Assembly (NCBI GenBank): GCA_036346375.1 | Contig: CM070510.1 | Coordinates: 65,940,376-66,004,375 of the forward strand | Reading direction: 5' to 3' | From: Guadua angustifolia | Lineage: Eukaryota; Streptophyta; Magnoliopsida; Poales; Poaceae | DNA: 64,000 nucleotides | In this document: in pieces, positions 33,101-46,800 of the stretch | Layout: each line of letters opens with the position of its first letter | Position numbering within the stretch: the stretch's first letter is position 1 | Notes under the pieces: generated by a model | Told to the model about the DNA's origin: nothing | Database searches by the model: none | Seen by the model: the letters and a program-made list of their open reading frames with translations, nothing else | Translations under genes and position numbers: made by a program

Positions 33101-34869
33101 GAGCAGGTGATCCAATTTCCGTGAGACCAAGAGCACAAAATCGAAGATGACTGAATAAACTCTCTTTGGCTGCAGAAAACATGACAGAATCCACTTAATT
33201 TCCAAGGAAAAAAAAAAGCAATACACTACACTATCTGAATTTTAAAGCCACTTGAAGCACGAACAAGAGCCAGACGCACGCCTTGAGCTGTGTGAGCCTG
33301 TGACCCGATGGTCGTCGCCCTCTTATATATGTGTCCGGCCTGGCAGTGGCACACACTCCCCAAGCACGATACTGCCGTGCCGCGCTTCCTGACCTGAAGA
33401 TGACTAGCGGCCACAGCCCTTTCTTAGTCTATGGAGTGCCGCAAATCACAGATAGCTAGGCAGATTCTGCTCTCGTCTTCTGCTGCTGCTACCACAATGA
33501 AAGGCAGATAAATCTGAGAAACCTAGGTAGCATTGTTATTTGTTAGGTAATGCTTGTGCTTATCCAGGTGCACTGGGCAGCATTACGATTTGTTTCGAGG
33601 TCCATGCATGGTCCAAACTGGCTAACAAAGAGGAGAAGACACATACACCACAAAAGGAATATGAGCAAGTGGCCTGTGATTCTGTGATTCGTCCGTCCGT
33701 CCTACTGTCATTGCATACCGGCCGGCCACAATCTAAGTTTGGCAAGAGCTGCTGCAAACGCAATCCATCGATTATACAAGCTCATCCATTCCTGCCTCCT
33801 CACTCCATGAGTAAAAAGTAAACTCTAGGTCTAGGCTAGGAGTAACTTATTGTTACCTACGTTAGGAGCTGAGGTGGAAGAGTGTAGTCACAGGGGTCAC
33901 CATCTCCATGGCATGGCATGGCACCACACAGAATCACAGATGTGCACACTATCTCAAAAGGAGCCATGGAGGACACGTGGGCCCTCCCCTGCAGAGTTGC
34001 ATGCCAGTGTATAGATGAGCAGGGAAACTGACACTGTCTCTGCTGCCCCCGCAAAGCCGTTTTCGATTCAGACACGCTTGTGGGTCAAACTTTGCCACAC
34101 CCATGGGCCCCACGCCCTCCCTCTAGCTGGGATCCCCTGCGGCTCCTACACACTCATACCCTACCAAATCACTTTACCAACCTCTCTCTCGCAACCTTCT
34201 TCTTTTTTTAACAAATACGGCCTTTACGAATATCATTGTAAAAATAACCATATCTCTAATAACCATAGAAAGAACTGCCGAGTTTCATAGCTCAGCAAGC
34301 TATTGAAGCTACAAGATATCAAAGCTCGGTAACTCCTTTCACGGAGCAGGAGTGCGATATGTGTCGCTTGGCAGTGTTTCCGTTGTATAAAATAAATCTA
34401 TTTTTGCAATTAGATTTGGAAAGGGTCTAGATTTGAAAAAAAAAAGGTTTATTAGATGATAGAATAGTGATAACTTGGTATATATATGTATACATTGATG
34501 GATTCATGTCAACACTCAACGGTGATGCAATGCGAGCAAAGCTTAGATGAGATGGAGCACAGCTACATGCTTGTATACAGTTCAACCCAACCACAGATGA
34601 TCCGTGTTTACCTACATGCCATACTGTATCTTCTTAGGAGGCTATCAATAATAATTAACTAGCAAGTCACAGGATTTCATTTAGTGCAGTAGTAGTACTG
34701 TGCTAGTACCTGACGATGAGGAGGAGCTCGCCAAAGTTTCCCCACAGCCAAGAGTTTCTGTGGAGTGCTGAGCCCTTCAAGTGGGTGAAAGTTTGTGCCC
34801 ACAACGACCGTCCAGAAAGATGACTTTGGATACTTCCTGGTTCCTCCTAGTTTCGCTAAACTCATTCGT
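29344..34869. other. Intergenic, repeat-rich and without a supported gene
   Basis: Contents seen: (AATT)n at 29481-29499; a related pair of segments sharing ACGTACGGTAGTGTAT (about 29647 and 29756); the 14-bp palindrome AAGCCTGCAGGCTT at 29723-29736; a transposon-like block with repeated GCAACATTTTT words in both directions (30404-30680); GA runs at 30700-30716 and 30970-30988; and (GATC)n near 31478-31493. GC-rich blocks at 32100-32590 and 33240-33420 have open frames, but their codon content and lack of similarity give no support. A minus-strand TATATAAG lies at 33323-33330. Confidence 0.45.
30090..30122. repeat. (AT)n microsatellite
   Basis: About 16 uninterrupted AT dinucleotides. Confidence 0.95.
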
Positions 34870-35373
34870 AGGGATGGCAATCAGATCTATGATACATGTG
34901 GATTTTATATCTGATAGGGTTAGGTTTGGATCCTAATTTTCACCCGTGGTTCTTCGGATCGGGTACCTGAGATAGGTTCGGATTGGAGTCGGGTTTATAA
35001 ACCACCCATGGGTACCTATCAGATATCCGAAATACCGCACATACCCATCGGGTACTCGTCGGATTTCGGGTATCCGCCGGATTTAGGGTCTGGTGCAACT
35101 TTTTACCCGATAGGCTGTTCGAGTTCGGCTCGGATTTTTTTGTTTCGAGCTTCTTGTTGGGTCGGGTTTTGCAAAACCCGCGCTCGACCCAATCCATTGC
35201 CACCCCTATACTGCAGTATTGCACAAACCCGTTGGGTACCCGCCTGGTTCGGATTCGGGTATAGTTTTTTACCCGATAGAGTATTCGGGTTCAGGTCGAG
35301 TTTTTCAATTCGAGTTTTCTGTCAGGTCAGGTTTTGTAAAACAAGCACCCGACCCGATGCGTTGTCATCCCTA
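34870..35373. mobile_element. Composite terminal-inverted-repeat element with AGGGATGGCAAT ends
   Basis: It starts AGGGATGGCAAT and ends GTTGTCATCCCT. A second end, CATTGCCACCCCTA, lies inside at about 35194-35207, so one full unit (34870-35207) is followed by a partial one (35208-35373). The interior repeats GGGTACCCG, CGGGTTCGG and TTTTACCCGATAG words, and both units share GTCGGGTTTTGCAAAAC-like and TTTTACCCGATAG segments. This family of non-coding elements is frequent in plant genomes. Confidence 0.7.
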
Positions 35374-38019
35374 CTCATTCAGAGTGGCATTGGTTTTTGT
35401 TGATTAGAAAAAGTCCAATTTACCATTTATTTTCAACCCTGAACTACGAAACCATCTACTTAACAACTTTAAACTATCAAAACCGTCAAATTTACAGCTT
35501 TAACCCAAACCGGGTTGGTTTTGTCTGACATGATGCTGAGTGGCCCAATTTTTGTTGATGTAGTACCCACATGCATATATAGTTGATAATGTGGTTACAT
35601 CAATCAACACTAATCATCAAATAAAATAATAAATACCAGAGCCCTCATTCTATTTTCTTGCCCCTTTTTTCTATCTCATCTTCTTCCCATAGCCCCCCTC
35701 TCTTCCCCTCCCTTCTCTCTCCCTTCCTCCTCCTGGCGTTGCTTGGCAATGATGGAGAGCAATGTAACCAAAGACAGCCATCAACGACAAGGTGGCCTCC
35801 TTCCTCAGAGCTAACCTCCAGCTCGACTGAATACATCACCAAGGCACCAAAATCCCTACCCCCACCCCACCTTGCATGCCATGGCCATTGCCCTTGTCAC
35901 GTCTACGGCTATTGACGCCTAGCAGCATAGTGGAATGCATAAAAGCAGAGACGACTCATATTGTAATTAATCAAGGCTAGAGTTGTAGTCACTGGTAATG
36001 ATGCCGGCTGGATACCACCACCAAAGAAGGAAGACGAGACCACCGATGGATAGGCCGAGGTCGTCAGCCCCTTTCTCTACCTATTGGATCTGGATCTAGG
36101 TGCATTGGTCTCTGAGCCCACCTCCTCCACCCGCTGGGTCACCATCCTCCTTACTAGCTCTCATTGCTCGCAGCCCCTCCGACGTGCTACAGCCCAACCT
36201 CACCGCCTCCACCGCCAGACCTGACCATGCATTCTTGCAGTTTTCATTCGGAAGCACGAGAATAAATTTTCCTACTCAATTGTGGGTCACATAAATAATT
36301 TATCCTCACAAATTGGCATGAACATAGCAATCGTCTATATCATCATGTCTTCAACCCATCAAAGGTTCGATGTTTCCATCGTAATTTTTCCACTCGAACT
36401 TTGAATTGGGCAAATGATATATGTGTTTCAATTGTTTTGATGAGAGTGGCATCTTGCGAGCCACTAAATTAGAATTTGAAGATGTCTTGGTCATTAAAAG
36501 CTTATGGAAAGGATCTTGGGTACTCGTCGATTTGTCAGTTCAGGAGCAGATTTCTCCAAACGAGTGATTTGGCTTGAAAAGTATACCTGGAAAGTTTTTT
36601 TCTACAATACAACACTTTGCATGTATAGCTCAAATATGGATAAATAGTAGCACAATACGTAGTATTACGATGCAAAAGAACAAAAAATAGCGTTGTAGGA
36701 AAGTATAAAAATATTGATAGAAACAACATCAACAATCATGAGTCCACGTGTCTTACTTAAATGCTCTTCTTCTTCCTCCTCTCCTCTCCTCTTAATTATC
36801 CATCATCTTCTCCTCTCACCTCCTGATCATCACCTTGAGGCACCAGTCATGTGCACAATGAGTAGTGACATGGTAGTTGGAGGGTGAAATTTAGACAAGC
36901 ACGATAGTTGAGGATGGTTAAATTGATTTATTCCTTTTAGAAATGAGAAGTACATGCTACACAATGACTTATAATCAAATTTACACAGTGAGAATACATA
37001 TATTGAATTGTCCACTCATTTGGCCCGCCTTCATTTTTTTTTTTGCAAAAATATCTGCCTCACGAAAAAAATTCCAAAAATGGCCCTTGTGTACCGCAGA
37101 AGGCCCTCTCGTGCTACTATACCGCGGAAGGACCTCCCGTGCTACATTACCTCACACCTGTCCTCCCGCAGGGGCCGTGGCCGCTCCCGCACACGCCACG
37201 CCTCCTCCCGTGCGCCCCATCCTTGGCAAACCACCTTTCGCACCTCCAGAGCATGGCAAGCCGCTGCTTACGCACTCAGCGCCGCCTCTTACGTTGCCTG
37301 CTTCCTATAGTCCTTTGGCGTGGCATCTCGGCCTCCCATGGTCCCCTGGCGTGGAAGGAGCTAAGTATCGCCCCCTGGTCTTTTTGTAGTGGGGAAAAGG
37401 CTATTTTTGTTAAAAAAAATCGAGTGAGCTAGTTTTTTTTTAAAAAAAATAGGAGTGGACCAAAGGAATGAACAATTCTCATGTCTTTCGGTTTTCAATC
37501 CCATCCCAGTTTTGCAAGGCAACAATAAGTAACCTTTATGTCCAACAGACGCATCGTATCTCTTGTCACCCTCTTGCCTATTACCCTACAGCACGCTAAT
37601 GAAAAGGCATTATACACAAGAAAAGGGAGAAATATACTCATCAGCAGGAGAAATCCTGATCCCTATCACTGTTATATTGCCCTAGGGTTCACAAGTCACA
37701 ATACTACAAAATCAAATTGAGATCCTCAGGAGCGAAATCTGGGGATTAAATAAGAGAGATGAATGAAGGAGCAACAGGGAAGTGAAAAGGTATGATTCCT
37801 TTCCAATCCCATGATCCCATCCAATCCGTAGGCTCCGGAGGGCCAAACCAGGCATACCCCCCTCCCTAATGAAATCCCAACCGACCTTAATACCACTGTT
37901 CACCATTTATTACCGAGAATAATTGTCCCCTTCCATTCCATCCTCCATATATTAATCCCCTCACCATGGAAGCCCCTCTCAAAGGTCACAGGCCACAAGC
38001 ACAGCAGTAACCACCACTT

Positions 38020-38021
<2 letters not shown>
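35374..38021. other. Intergenic DNA and upstream region of the bHLH gene
   Basis: Bases 35410-35560 (CAATTTACC...CTGAACTACGAAACC...AACCGGGTTGG) look like the end of a common grass transposon. Bases 37020-37400 are a GC-rich block with GTGCTACTATACCGCGGAAGG-type repeats, also probably transposon-derived. The last ~400 bases are the bHLH promoter. No gene seen. Confidence 0.45.

Positions 38022-38051
<30 letters not shown>
38022..38051. promoter_or_regulatory. (CT)15 tract in the bHLH 5'UTR/promoter
   Basis: An uninterrupted CT run ends 60 bases before the ATG at 38112. CT/GA tracts at this position are common in plant 5' regions and can bind BPC/GAGA-type factors; binding here is inference. 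Confidence 0.7.
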
Positions 38052-38052
<1 letters not shown>

Positions 38053-38111
38053 AGTCTCACAAGCCTCTCGAGTCAAGAAGAAGCTGCAGTGAAGCAACAG
38101 CAAAGCGAGAA

Positions 38112-39463
38112 ATGGAGCTGGAAGAGCAGGCCTTCTTGGAGGAGCTCTTCTCTCTGAGGAGGGACGGGTGGGAGTGCAATGCCATGGGGGACTTCTTCTC
38201 ACCAGCCTGCGCCGCCATGGATTGCTTCCAAGAACGCCACCAAACCACCGTCAGTGTCCTCCCCACCTTCACGGCCTCCTACGAGCAGCCGCAGCAGCCG
38301 GCGGCGCCTGGGTTCGACTGCCTCAGCGAAGTCTACGGCAACGTCGCGTTCGGCCCCAATGCCGGCGCCGGCGACTACGGCAACGAGATGGGGTTTCTTG
38401 ATGTCATTGAGCCCAAGGCGCCCCTGGTGGAGGGCAGCCTTGGAGCCTGCAAGGTGGAGCCCGGGCTGGTGGAGGGGGGCGGCGGCGGGTTAAACTCCGT
38501 CGCCGTGCCGTCGGCGCCGGCGTCGAAGAAGAAGAGGGTGGAGGGCATGCCGTCCAAGAACCTGATGGCCGAGCGCCGCCGCCGCAAGCGCCTTAACGAC
38601 CGCCTCTCCATGCTCCGCTCCGTCGTGCCCAAGATCAGCAAGGTAATACAATGTCGAAACGCTAGAGAAATAAATAAATAAAAAAATCTTCTTTTTCACT
38701 AGATTATACTTGCAAGAAACAATAATCTTAGCACAATGAGGAGGGTTTTATTAACTGGAGATGACGTCTCAATGCGTTCTTGGTTGTCGTAACTAGATGG
38801 ACAGGACATCGATTCTTGGGGACACGATCGACTACATGAAGGAGCTGCTGGAGAGGATCAGGCAGCTGCGGGAGGAGATCGACCAGCAGCAGCATCAGGA
38901 GCAGGAGACGCCGGGCGTGCTCAGCGTGTTCCGGGAGCTCAACCCCAACGAGATGCTCGCCAGGAACACCCCCAAGGTAAAGAAAGCCATTACTAGCGAT
39001 AACTTAGGAACGGCGCGCTCTATCAAGTATCTACATCGATCGGGAGCGTGAGATTGAGGCGTTTATGTCGGCGGTGTGCAGTTCGACGTGGAGAGGAAGG
39101 ACGGCGGCGACACCCGGGTGGAGATCTACTGCGCCGCGAAGCCCAGGCTGCTGCTGTCGACGGTGAGCACGCTCGAGACGCTGGGCCTCGACATCCAGCA
39201 GTGCGTCGTCAGCTGCTTCAACGACTTCGGCATGCACGCCTCCTGCTCCGAGGTATCCAATCACTCCTCACCACGCCATGTTATCGAAGCTACATGTTGC
39301 GTAATCCAAAGCGGCGCAAACAAATTTGGAGACGTGTCCATGTAGATGAGTCTTGATTGATGAGTGGTAGTTTGGGTTGCAGATGCAGAGGGAGAGGATC
39401 AGCGCGGACGTGATAAAGCAAGAGCTGCTGAAGAACGCAGGCTATGGAGGAGGCTGCTTGTAG
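38112..39463 (+). CDS. bHLH93-like: bHLH93-like (subgroup with ACT-like domain) transcription factor, 320 residues
   Basis: Four coding exons: 38112-38642, 38797-38976, 39082-39252 and 39383-39463 (TAG), all phase 0. Residues 147-177 contain the linker and basic region with first helix (KNLMAERRRRKRLNDRLSML), including the H/E-R-R type DNA contacts (AERRRRKR). The second helix follows in exon 2 (MDRTSILGDTIDYMKELL). The C-terminal 80 residues (FDVERKDGGDTRVEIYC... VVSCFNDFG) form an ACT-like dimerisation fold. The protein ends NAGYGGGCL, as in Arabidopsis bHLH93/bHLH61. Relatives influence flowering and are linked to ICE-type factors. The N-terminal half is acidic and low-complexity, probably the activation region. 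The gene is GC-rich throughout, usual for intron-poor grass regulators. Confidence 0.93.
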
Positions 39464-42400
39464 AGGAGAAGCGAAGCAGAGAGCAAATAATAAAGTAGCA
39501 GTAGTGGTGGTGGTGGTGGTAGGCTGGTAGCAGCAGTAGGGTCGGAGTGACAAAGGCAGGCAGGCAGATTTGGGAGGCCTTCCCTTTTAGCGATCCATCT
39601 CCCCATCATAACCATGTATGTTGCTGTGATGAAGAAACTTTCTGGTAACAAAGCTCGGAGCCTTTCTAATGATTGAGAGAGATCCCCCTGCACTTTTTCG
39701 CCATTTTCAATGTTCGTCAGCTCTGTTCATCCTGTATCAAGGAAAGGAAGGGAAGCTCTTGATTCAGTTTGTGATTAGCCCCTGTATATTTTTTTAGATG
39801 GCTAATGGGCACAGCTGAATCGTGCCGTGCGTGTCTCAAGCTCTCTCTCTTGCATCTATCTTTTGGCTGTCACATATGTCTCGAGCTGTCCGTCGAATTT
39901 GACCTGCGCCGCACCGCCAGATTCCGGCCGCATAAATCAAGTGAACGCCCAAGCCCAAGCTCCATCTTTACTACTGATCATGGATGTGGGGACCGATTGA
40001 GACTTGCACAGGCTCCAAACTCTGTTTCTTCTCGTCCCCGTTGGGTCGCTTTCGCTCCCTTCTTGCTTGCTTCCCTGCGTAAATTCCTTTTTTCTAAGAT
40101 GAGAAAGAGATTCACCACCTAAGCGGATCAATGCCTCTTGTCTCATCTCTTGGCCTTCTTGCCCAGGAGGAGGTTGGGGACCAATTATTAATAACTTAGC
40201 TAATCCTCCCTCCCTCACTGGTGTTCCCTTCCCTTCAATAGAATACACTCACTCAACTCACTGGGTGGGCAGGAGAGACAAGCTAAGCTACCCATCATTG
40301 GCCCCTAGTTTATGCGTATCGTCTAATCGACCAGACAAAGATCGTGGTAGCCGTCTGCCCAATTTTCTTCTTGAGCTACTCTGAACTTTTATAATGCCCT
40401 AAGGGCAGCCTCATATTCTGCCCTAACCAACCACTTTTGCAGGAGCCGTCCACTACCACTTTTGTGTGGGTTCTTCGGGTTCATGCCTGAACCTTGTAAA
40501 AGTTGGTCAATCTAAACTCCAAAGTTTGTAGTTTTCTCGGCAACAGCCCAGCTCAAGAACAATTCTTTTTTCAGAAGAAAAGATAACAATGCCAGGTTCG
40601 CGATTAAGATAGGATTAAGAGATCACAAGCAATTAATGCAACTACTCTCAGGGAACGTGTCATGCAGCTATGGACCGAAAGCTCCAAAACTCGGCTAGGA
40701 AACGAAAGATAACAAATGTCAGGCTTGGAATTAAGATATGGCTGAGAGATCAAAAGCAGCGCAACCACTCTTTAGGGGAGCGCGGCATGTAATTTTTAGA
40801 CTATCTCAAGCGGCATCCCTTCAGCCTCCAAATCCCTTCGCAGACAGATTCCAAACACTTCAACGAATTCCCTTCACGGTTCCCTTCGGAAGGGATTTGA
40901 AGTGAGAATCTCTTCAGAAAAAGATTCTCTTTTCAATCCCTATACAAAACCCTTCGAAGAGATGCTGCTGAAGATGATAGAAATGAAGGGAATGAATATA
41001 AGGAAGAGAATGAGGGAAGAAAAGGGAATGAAGGAAATTGCTGGAGATAGTTTTCCAAAACTCGGGTCTGAAAAGGTCAGTCACAATGTTGTTATGTAGT
41101 ACTAGTACCTTAAAAACCATGGTACCACGACCTTACTTAGGATGAAGGTCAAAATGGTGCAACGGAGTGGGTGGGGTGTCACAGTGCCCACACGCGGCGG
41201 CATGCGAGCTCCCTCCCTCCTCTCCTCTGAATCCTCCGCGGCGCATGGCAGGCAGGCAGGCATTCATTCCGTCGGATGTTGGATCTGACGCCTCGGCGTG
41301 CTCGCGTCGTGTTTGAGATGCGGCTCGTATTCCTTGCTCTGTTTGGGATGGCATGGGGCCAGCACTACGACGAGCAAGAGCAGCCAGCTGCCATGATCAT
41401 TCGCTCGTCACCTCGCCGTGATTTCGACCATCATCGAACGAGCAGTGGCTCTCCAGTCCAGGGCTCCGCCGACGCCGTTTCGCGGTACAGGGATTGGATT
41501 GCCAGCTTAGGATTGACTCTACCATGACGAACCCGTCCGTGTGAAGGGAGCCGGACTGCCGGAGGAAGGGACCCTTCCATACATTCCTGGCTACCTCAAT
41601 TTTCATCTGCGTGCTTAATTAGTAGGTCTTGACGTTATGTATGCAGCGGCCGGGGCATAGACTAGAGTAGAGTATAGTAGTGCTGCCACCAGAGTGGGCA
41701 GATGCTGCTCTGACCATATGTAATTCAACTGTCCCTCTAAAGTAAGGTGTATTCATTAACATCGAGCTTGTCAGGCTCAATCTGGCGCTAATGCTTTGTT
41801 GTACGGTAAAAAAATAATCTAATTTTATGGATTGAAAATATTTCTAGGCCCTATTTAGAATGCAAAAATTTTACATGGAACAGGAAATTTTCTCCGGTAT
41901 AGACGGGGCCTATTTTCTCCCTAAATCACTCATTTAAGGGTGGTATAAAAATTAGGAGCACCCTATATCAAATTTGTCTCCAACCTACACTCTCTATTAC
42001 TCACCCCTATTATTTATCTAAACATTATTATTACTTTGCACTCATGAATTATTTACTAAAAATAGAAATAACAAATAAAAAAATGTTGAAGAAAATAATA
42101 GGGGGAAGGAGAAAGCCCCTAGATATAGGGGTGAGAAGGAGTCTCTCTAGAATAGGAGTTTCTTTTAAGGGTTGGATTGGAGCTCATATTTTTCTAATTT
42201 TCCTTATAATTTAGGATAGGAAGAGGTTTAGGGGGTGGGTTGAACTTGCTCTTATAGACTCTACTAGAACTCGCAGGTCTAGCCAAATTTGGCTTGGGCC
42301 TCTTCCCAAAAAAATTACAAGGGCTTGGCTTAGGCGAGCTTACTTTCTTGATTTAAACTAAGTGGGTGGGTGGGCCGGACCTTGTCAAGGCTGAGAACAA

Positions 42401-43893
42401 TCAGACATTTCTTTCTTGCCGGATAAGCCCTAGGCTGACTGAACTGAGTTTCCAAACGAGACGTGGCAGCCTAAACGCATTCGCCTAGGCTCTGATTCAT
42501 CCCCCATTGATAAGTACAGCACGGATTTTATAATGGGATGGAACCACCTTATTATGAGTGTACTAGCTATGTGCACGTACATTGCAATAGAAATTTAATT
42601 TGTAATAAAAAGTTTATTTATAAAGATCACTAACAGTAGTAAAAGTAAGTAATTAAAGAACAGTGACAAAGATAAGTAATTTTGATGAAATAACACGAAA
42701 AGAATCTCTTGCTTTATATAGTAGAGACTATATTCGGTGTATGGATGGGATCATACATGTATGAGACCACATGTCACCAAGCCCAACACATCACTCTAAA
42801 TTTATGCCAACCAAAAAAATAACCTTGCCAATAATAACCCTCTCAGTTCCCGAATAGATGACATTCTGGCATTTTACACTTCAACAAGGCACACGTTGAA
42901 AAGACTAGACTACCCTTATTCAATCTATTATTTATTAGCCTAATCGGTGTACTCCTTGAGCTGGCAGCTGGCTGCACATTCACTCCAAATGCACACGCAC
43001 GCATGCAAGCAGCCTACACTAATTGCACATCAATTCATGGGCAATCACTAATTACACCTCCCACCAATAATCCAATATGCATTTTGGAGCCAAACTGAAG
43101 ATACTCCCATAAGTTTCCCATGAGATTTTAAACACTGGAACTTGAGTTGGAGCCAAACTAAAGATAAGTTCTCTGTCAAACTTTAAATTTCGGAATTTGG
43201 GGCGGAGCCAAATTATGCATGGTTGAGATCATGAAATGTGGAGGATGCAACGGCTATAAGGTTCCGCACATACACAAAGAAGGATTAGAAAGAGAAGGTC
43301 GACTGCCTAGGGAGATTTCATGTGATGATTCTCTCGTACAACATGTTCTTGGTATTTTGCAAGCGGCAAATTAGTATAGGAAATATTATATTACGAGTAT
43401 TATTTTTTTGCCATGTACTCCTCGGTTCTCCAGCACTTATTCAAGTCGAACCTTTCATCCATGTAATTATTGTGCTCTGGGAATATGCATGTGAATCGTT
43501 CTAGTCCACACTAATGTCCTTTGAACTGGTTTTACTTGAGAAGCTAAATCTTAAATACAATGGCATTATGAAGGCAAGGGGTATATAAGGAAAGAATAGT
43601 GAAAACTTGTCTCGAAATCGTAGAATGACATGTATTTAGAAATAAAATTTTAAATCTAGAATGATATGTACTCAAAAACGGAGGAAGCATCTTCTACTAC
43701 TATGGATAACCCAAGGGGCCAAGAGTATGTTCAGTAGCAAGCATCGACAGGCATTTTTACAGCATTAAGGGCCTAAGGCAGCTAGATGGGCAGTTACAAA
43801 ATGCCATTAGCTGCCCTTAGTTCCTGTCTACCTCTTCCAGGTCATACATAAATAAATATACATAAGTTAGCAGGGGGTGGAAGGAGGGACCTG
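39464..43893. other. Intergenic between bHLH93-like (+) and ATR (-), both ending here
   Basis: Bases 39464-39800 are probably the bHLH 3'UTR. Bases 40577-40790 hold a degenerate tandem repeat. Around 40797-40985 is a short inverted-repeat element with CCCTTC words and ends CTATCTCAAGC / GATGATAG. Bases 41850-42250 are one or two MITE remnants (GGCCCTATTT; CCCCTA/TAGGGG motifs). At 43600-43690 is a remnant ending AAAACGGAGGAAG, like the end of a Stowaway MITE. A 252-base plus-strand open frame at 41276 has no support. Confidence 0.5.
40577..40790. repeat. Degenerate ~125-bp tandem repeat
   Basis: Two copies (about 40577-40664 and 40702-40788) share AAGATAACAA, ATTAAGATA, GAGAGATCA-like and GCAACTACTCT/GCAACCACTCT words in order, and both end in GCATG or TCATG. 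Divergence is high, so the duplication is old. Confidence 0.6.
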
Positions 43894-46800
43894 TTAGAAC
43901 CAAGGCATCCACCAAATGTACATTTTGCCGAGATTGCTGTGTGCGACTGCTTCTGCAATCAGGCGGCGTGCTTGGCCTTCAACAGAGAGTGGCAGAGAGG
44001 GAGCAGCGCGAACACCTACGACAACTCCCTGGAGCCTTCCTGTGATGTTACTAATAGCCCTCTAAATAATAGGAAACAGGAGACAGGTCAGAAGAGCGAT
44101 CTGGTTGGATGGTTTAGCAATGTCAAATATAAATATGGTGGCTTGGTGCAATATTAATACCTGTGCATGTGGATTTCGGACTTCCACTCCGCTAGATTTA
44201 TGGGATTTGGTCCACTCTACTAGTGGATCATGGATAAAGGTCTCAAGAACAGTCATGAGTGCCTCCTTGTGACTTCTGAGAACAGAGAGAGTAATTTCAC
44301 AGACCTTCAGAAAGATGCCTTCATATCCAGTTATGCCCAAGCCATCGATCATGTTCTGCAATTACAGATTTACCAAGATCATATTAATACTTGTATGAAA
44401 CTCAGGTTAAATTTGTTCGATAAAGTGCTGACAAGAAACTACAAAACAAGATTTTCAAATGCTTACTTGTGTAAGCCTAAACGGCACCACCTCAGGCTTC
44501 TCAAGCAGCAAACCCCTATCAAACAAGCAACTGAAATCCACATGAACACAATCCCCAGTTGTCGAATCAAAAAGGATGTTTTCACCGTGTCTGTCACCAA
44601 GCCCAACAATGTGCCCAACCATTGACCAAACTGCGGTGGTATGCGCATATGCCACTCTGGCACGAAACCATGCAGCTGGTTCAGAGAATGTTGTCAAGAA
44701 CCATTTGTGGAAAACCGGGGGAAACATTGGAAGGATTTTAGTCTTAAGCATCTCATCTTCAGGCATTTTACCATGACATAGATCATATATCCTCTTGATT
44801 TGTGGATTTGTTTTCAGCTTATCGAACTTCCCACAAGTTATGTAGATGTCTTGAAGAATATGCCGAAGACCACGAGTATTGGGCACCCATTCTACCATTC
44901 CACAATCTTCTGTAAGTGGAACCACTGCAAAGGTTCTGATATAAAGCTTTCTCCTGCGGCTCTCGGGGACTTTGGAGAGGAGACGATTAATCATTGCATT
45001 GAACTCCATCATGCGTGAATCTTTCCTAAGATCATCCTTTGGTTTGCACAGAAATGGGCGAGCAATTCCATCACTTCCGAGGAAAACAACCTGAAGTTCA
45101 AAATGATCATGCTTGTAAGTTACCATTAGTCCAGCGAAGTATGGTTACAGTTAATTGCGAGCCTTCTCAAACAAGGAAAACAAACCACGTGCTAACAAAA
45201 TTGTACTTAAATGTGTACTAAGAAGTGATATAGACCCTTAATAACTCCCACACCAAATCCAACCAATGACTTGCACCCACATTCCCATGATATTCACCAT
45301 CCAACAAAAAATTAGGACTACTTTGGTACACAAAATTTAGTGTGCCAGACAACAAAATTTAGTGTGCCAGACAGTTCTCCTCAAACAAATGTAGGTGTGA
45401 AGTATGGCAATGATATATTAGATATACCTTCTTTGGTTTCTGAAGAGAGGAAAGGATCTCTGCGTCATCGGCTATTCCGGCTATAGTAGGATGCTCAGAT
45501 ACAGAAAAGGGGTGAAAACTTGATTGATCTGTCATATTTGTATCATATGATGGCAAAGTCACAGTTAGAGCCTGCTGGACGGGCAAGATAATTCCTAGTG
45601 GCATCATTCTTTTCAAGGAACTGAACTCAGTTGAGATATTTATTGTCCTCGCCTTCGGCTGCCCTGGATGAAAGCACAGCTTAATCAGATGTTCTATCAG
45701 AGAAGGAAATTGAATGAACAGTGCACTATTGTCGCTTCCACGCCGACAGCCCTTCTTTGCTGATTGTAATATTTCTGCAGCAGCATCCCGTCTCGCAGCA
45801 ACTGTTGACTTCGATACAGCAGCCATCATCCAAAGAGCTTGCTGAGGGTACTCCCGTAAAATAGATGTGATGATCAATTTGACAATTCTGACAACTTCAG
45901 GATTCTGATGACAGATGCGGGAGATCAACTGAGATAGCACAGTCAGCCACTGGTATGTTGGTAGATCCTTCAAGCACCCGCGCATGATGCCTGACACCTA
46001 CAATGGAATGGTTAGATCTCTTAACAAGATTGAAATAGTGAAAAAGACGTGTAACAAAATTTACCCTTGTATGAGTTTCTTTCATTTCTTTATTGGAGGA
46101 AGAACCATCTCGGATGTATATGCTTCCAACTTCAAACCAAAGAGTGAGCAATCGCGGTAGTGCTTGAAAAAGATTCTTGTGTCCTTTGTGAAGTCCTCTT
46201 GCATACTGCATTAAGACTGTCGGAAGTGAAACCCACCAAGGCTTCTCTTCAGCTGGCGTACTTAAAGAGCCAGTGGAGCTAGGAGGGACAGGTCCAACTC
46301 CACATGCAAATTTCTTATCTTCTTGGCGTTTCCTAGCATCAACAAGCAAATCATCAAAAAACTTTGCCATGCAGAAGAAACCCTTTTCCCACTTGGGCCG
46401 CAACTCTGTCACTCTAGTATAGAGAGATATGATATTCTCACTCTGTTTTTGCCCTGTATTGTGGATCCATCTAGTATAAAGAAGAAGGGTTTTAGACACG
46501 TCTGGATTCTCTTTTGATGCTTGTGTTACAGAGAGAGGTGCATTTGGCAAAGCAAGAGAGAGGCTACAAAGAGACAAAAGGACAGCATTTCCCAAAACCT
46601 CTGCAGGCATGTTTAAAAGTGTTTGCTGAAGTTCAGCTATAGCGCTATCAGACTTCCGTATATTCCAGAGGTACTTTGCCTTCTCCATGTGAGCATTAGG
46701 AGCACCTGAAGCATCTGCTTCCAGTATTGCACGGTGTGCTGTCTCGTAATGACCAGCCAAACGGCACAACTTTGCATACTGAAGCCAGCAGTTCCCAACT

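Noticed and set aside
24111..34869. MicroRNA precursor
   Set aside because: I looked for mature sequences of common conserved plant microRNAs (such as 156, 159, 160, 164, 166, 167, 169, 171, 172, 396) and found no match.
41276..41527. 83-codon plus-strand open frame
   Set aside because: No similarity, no clear start context and no neighbouring exons.
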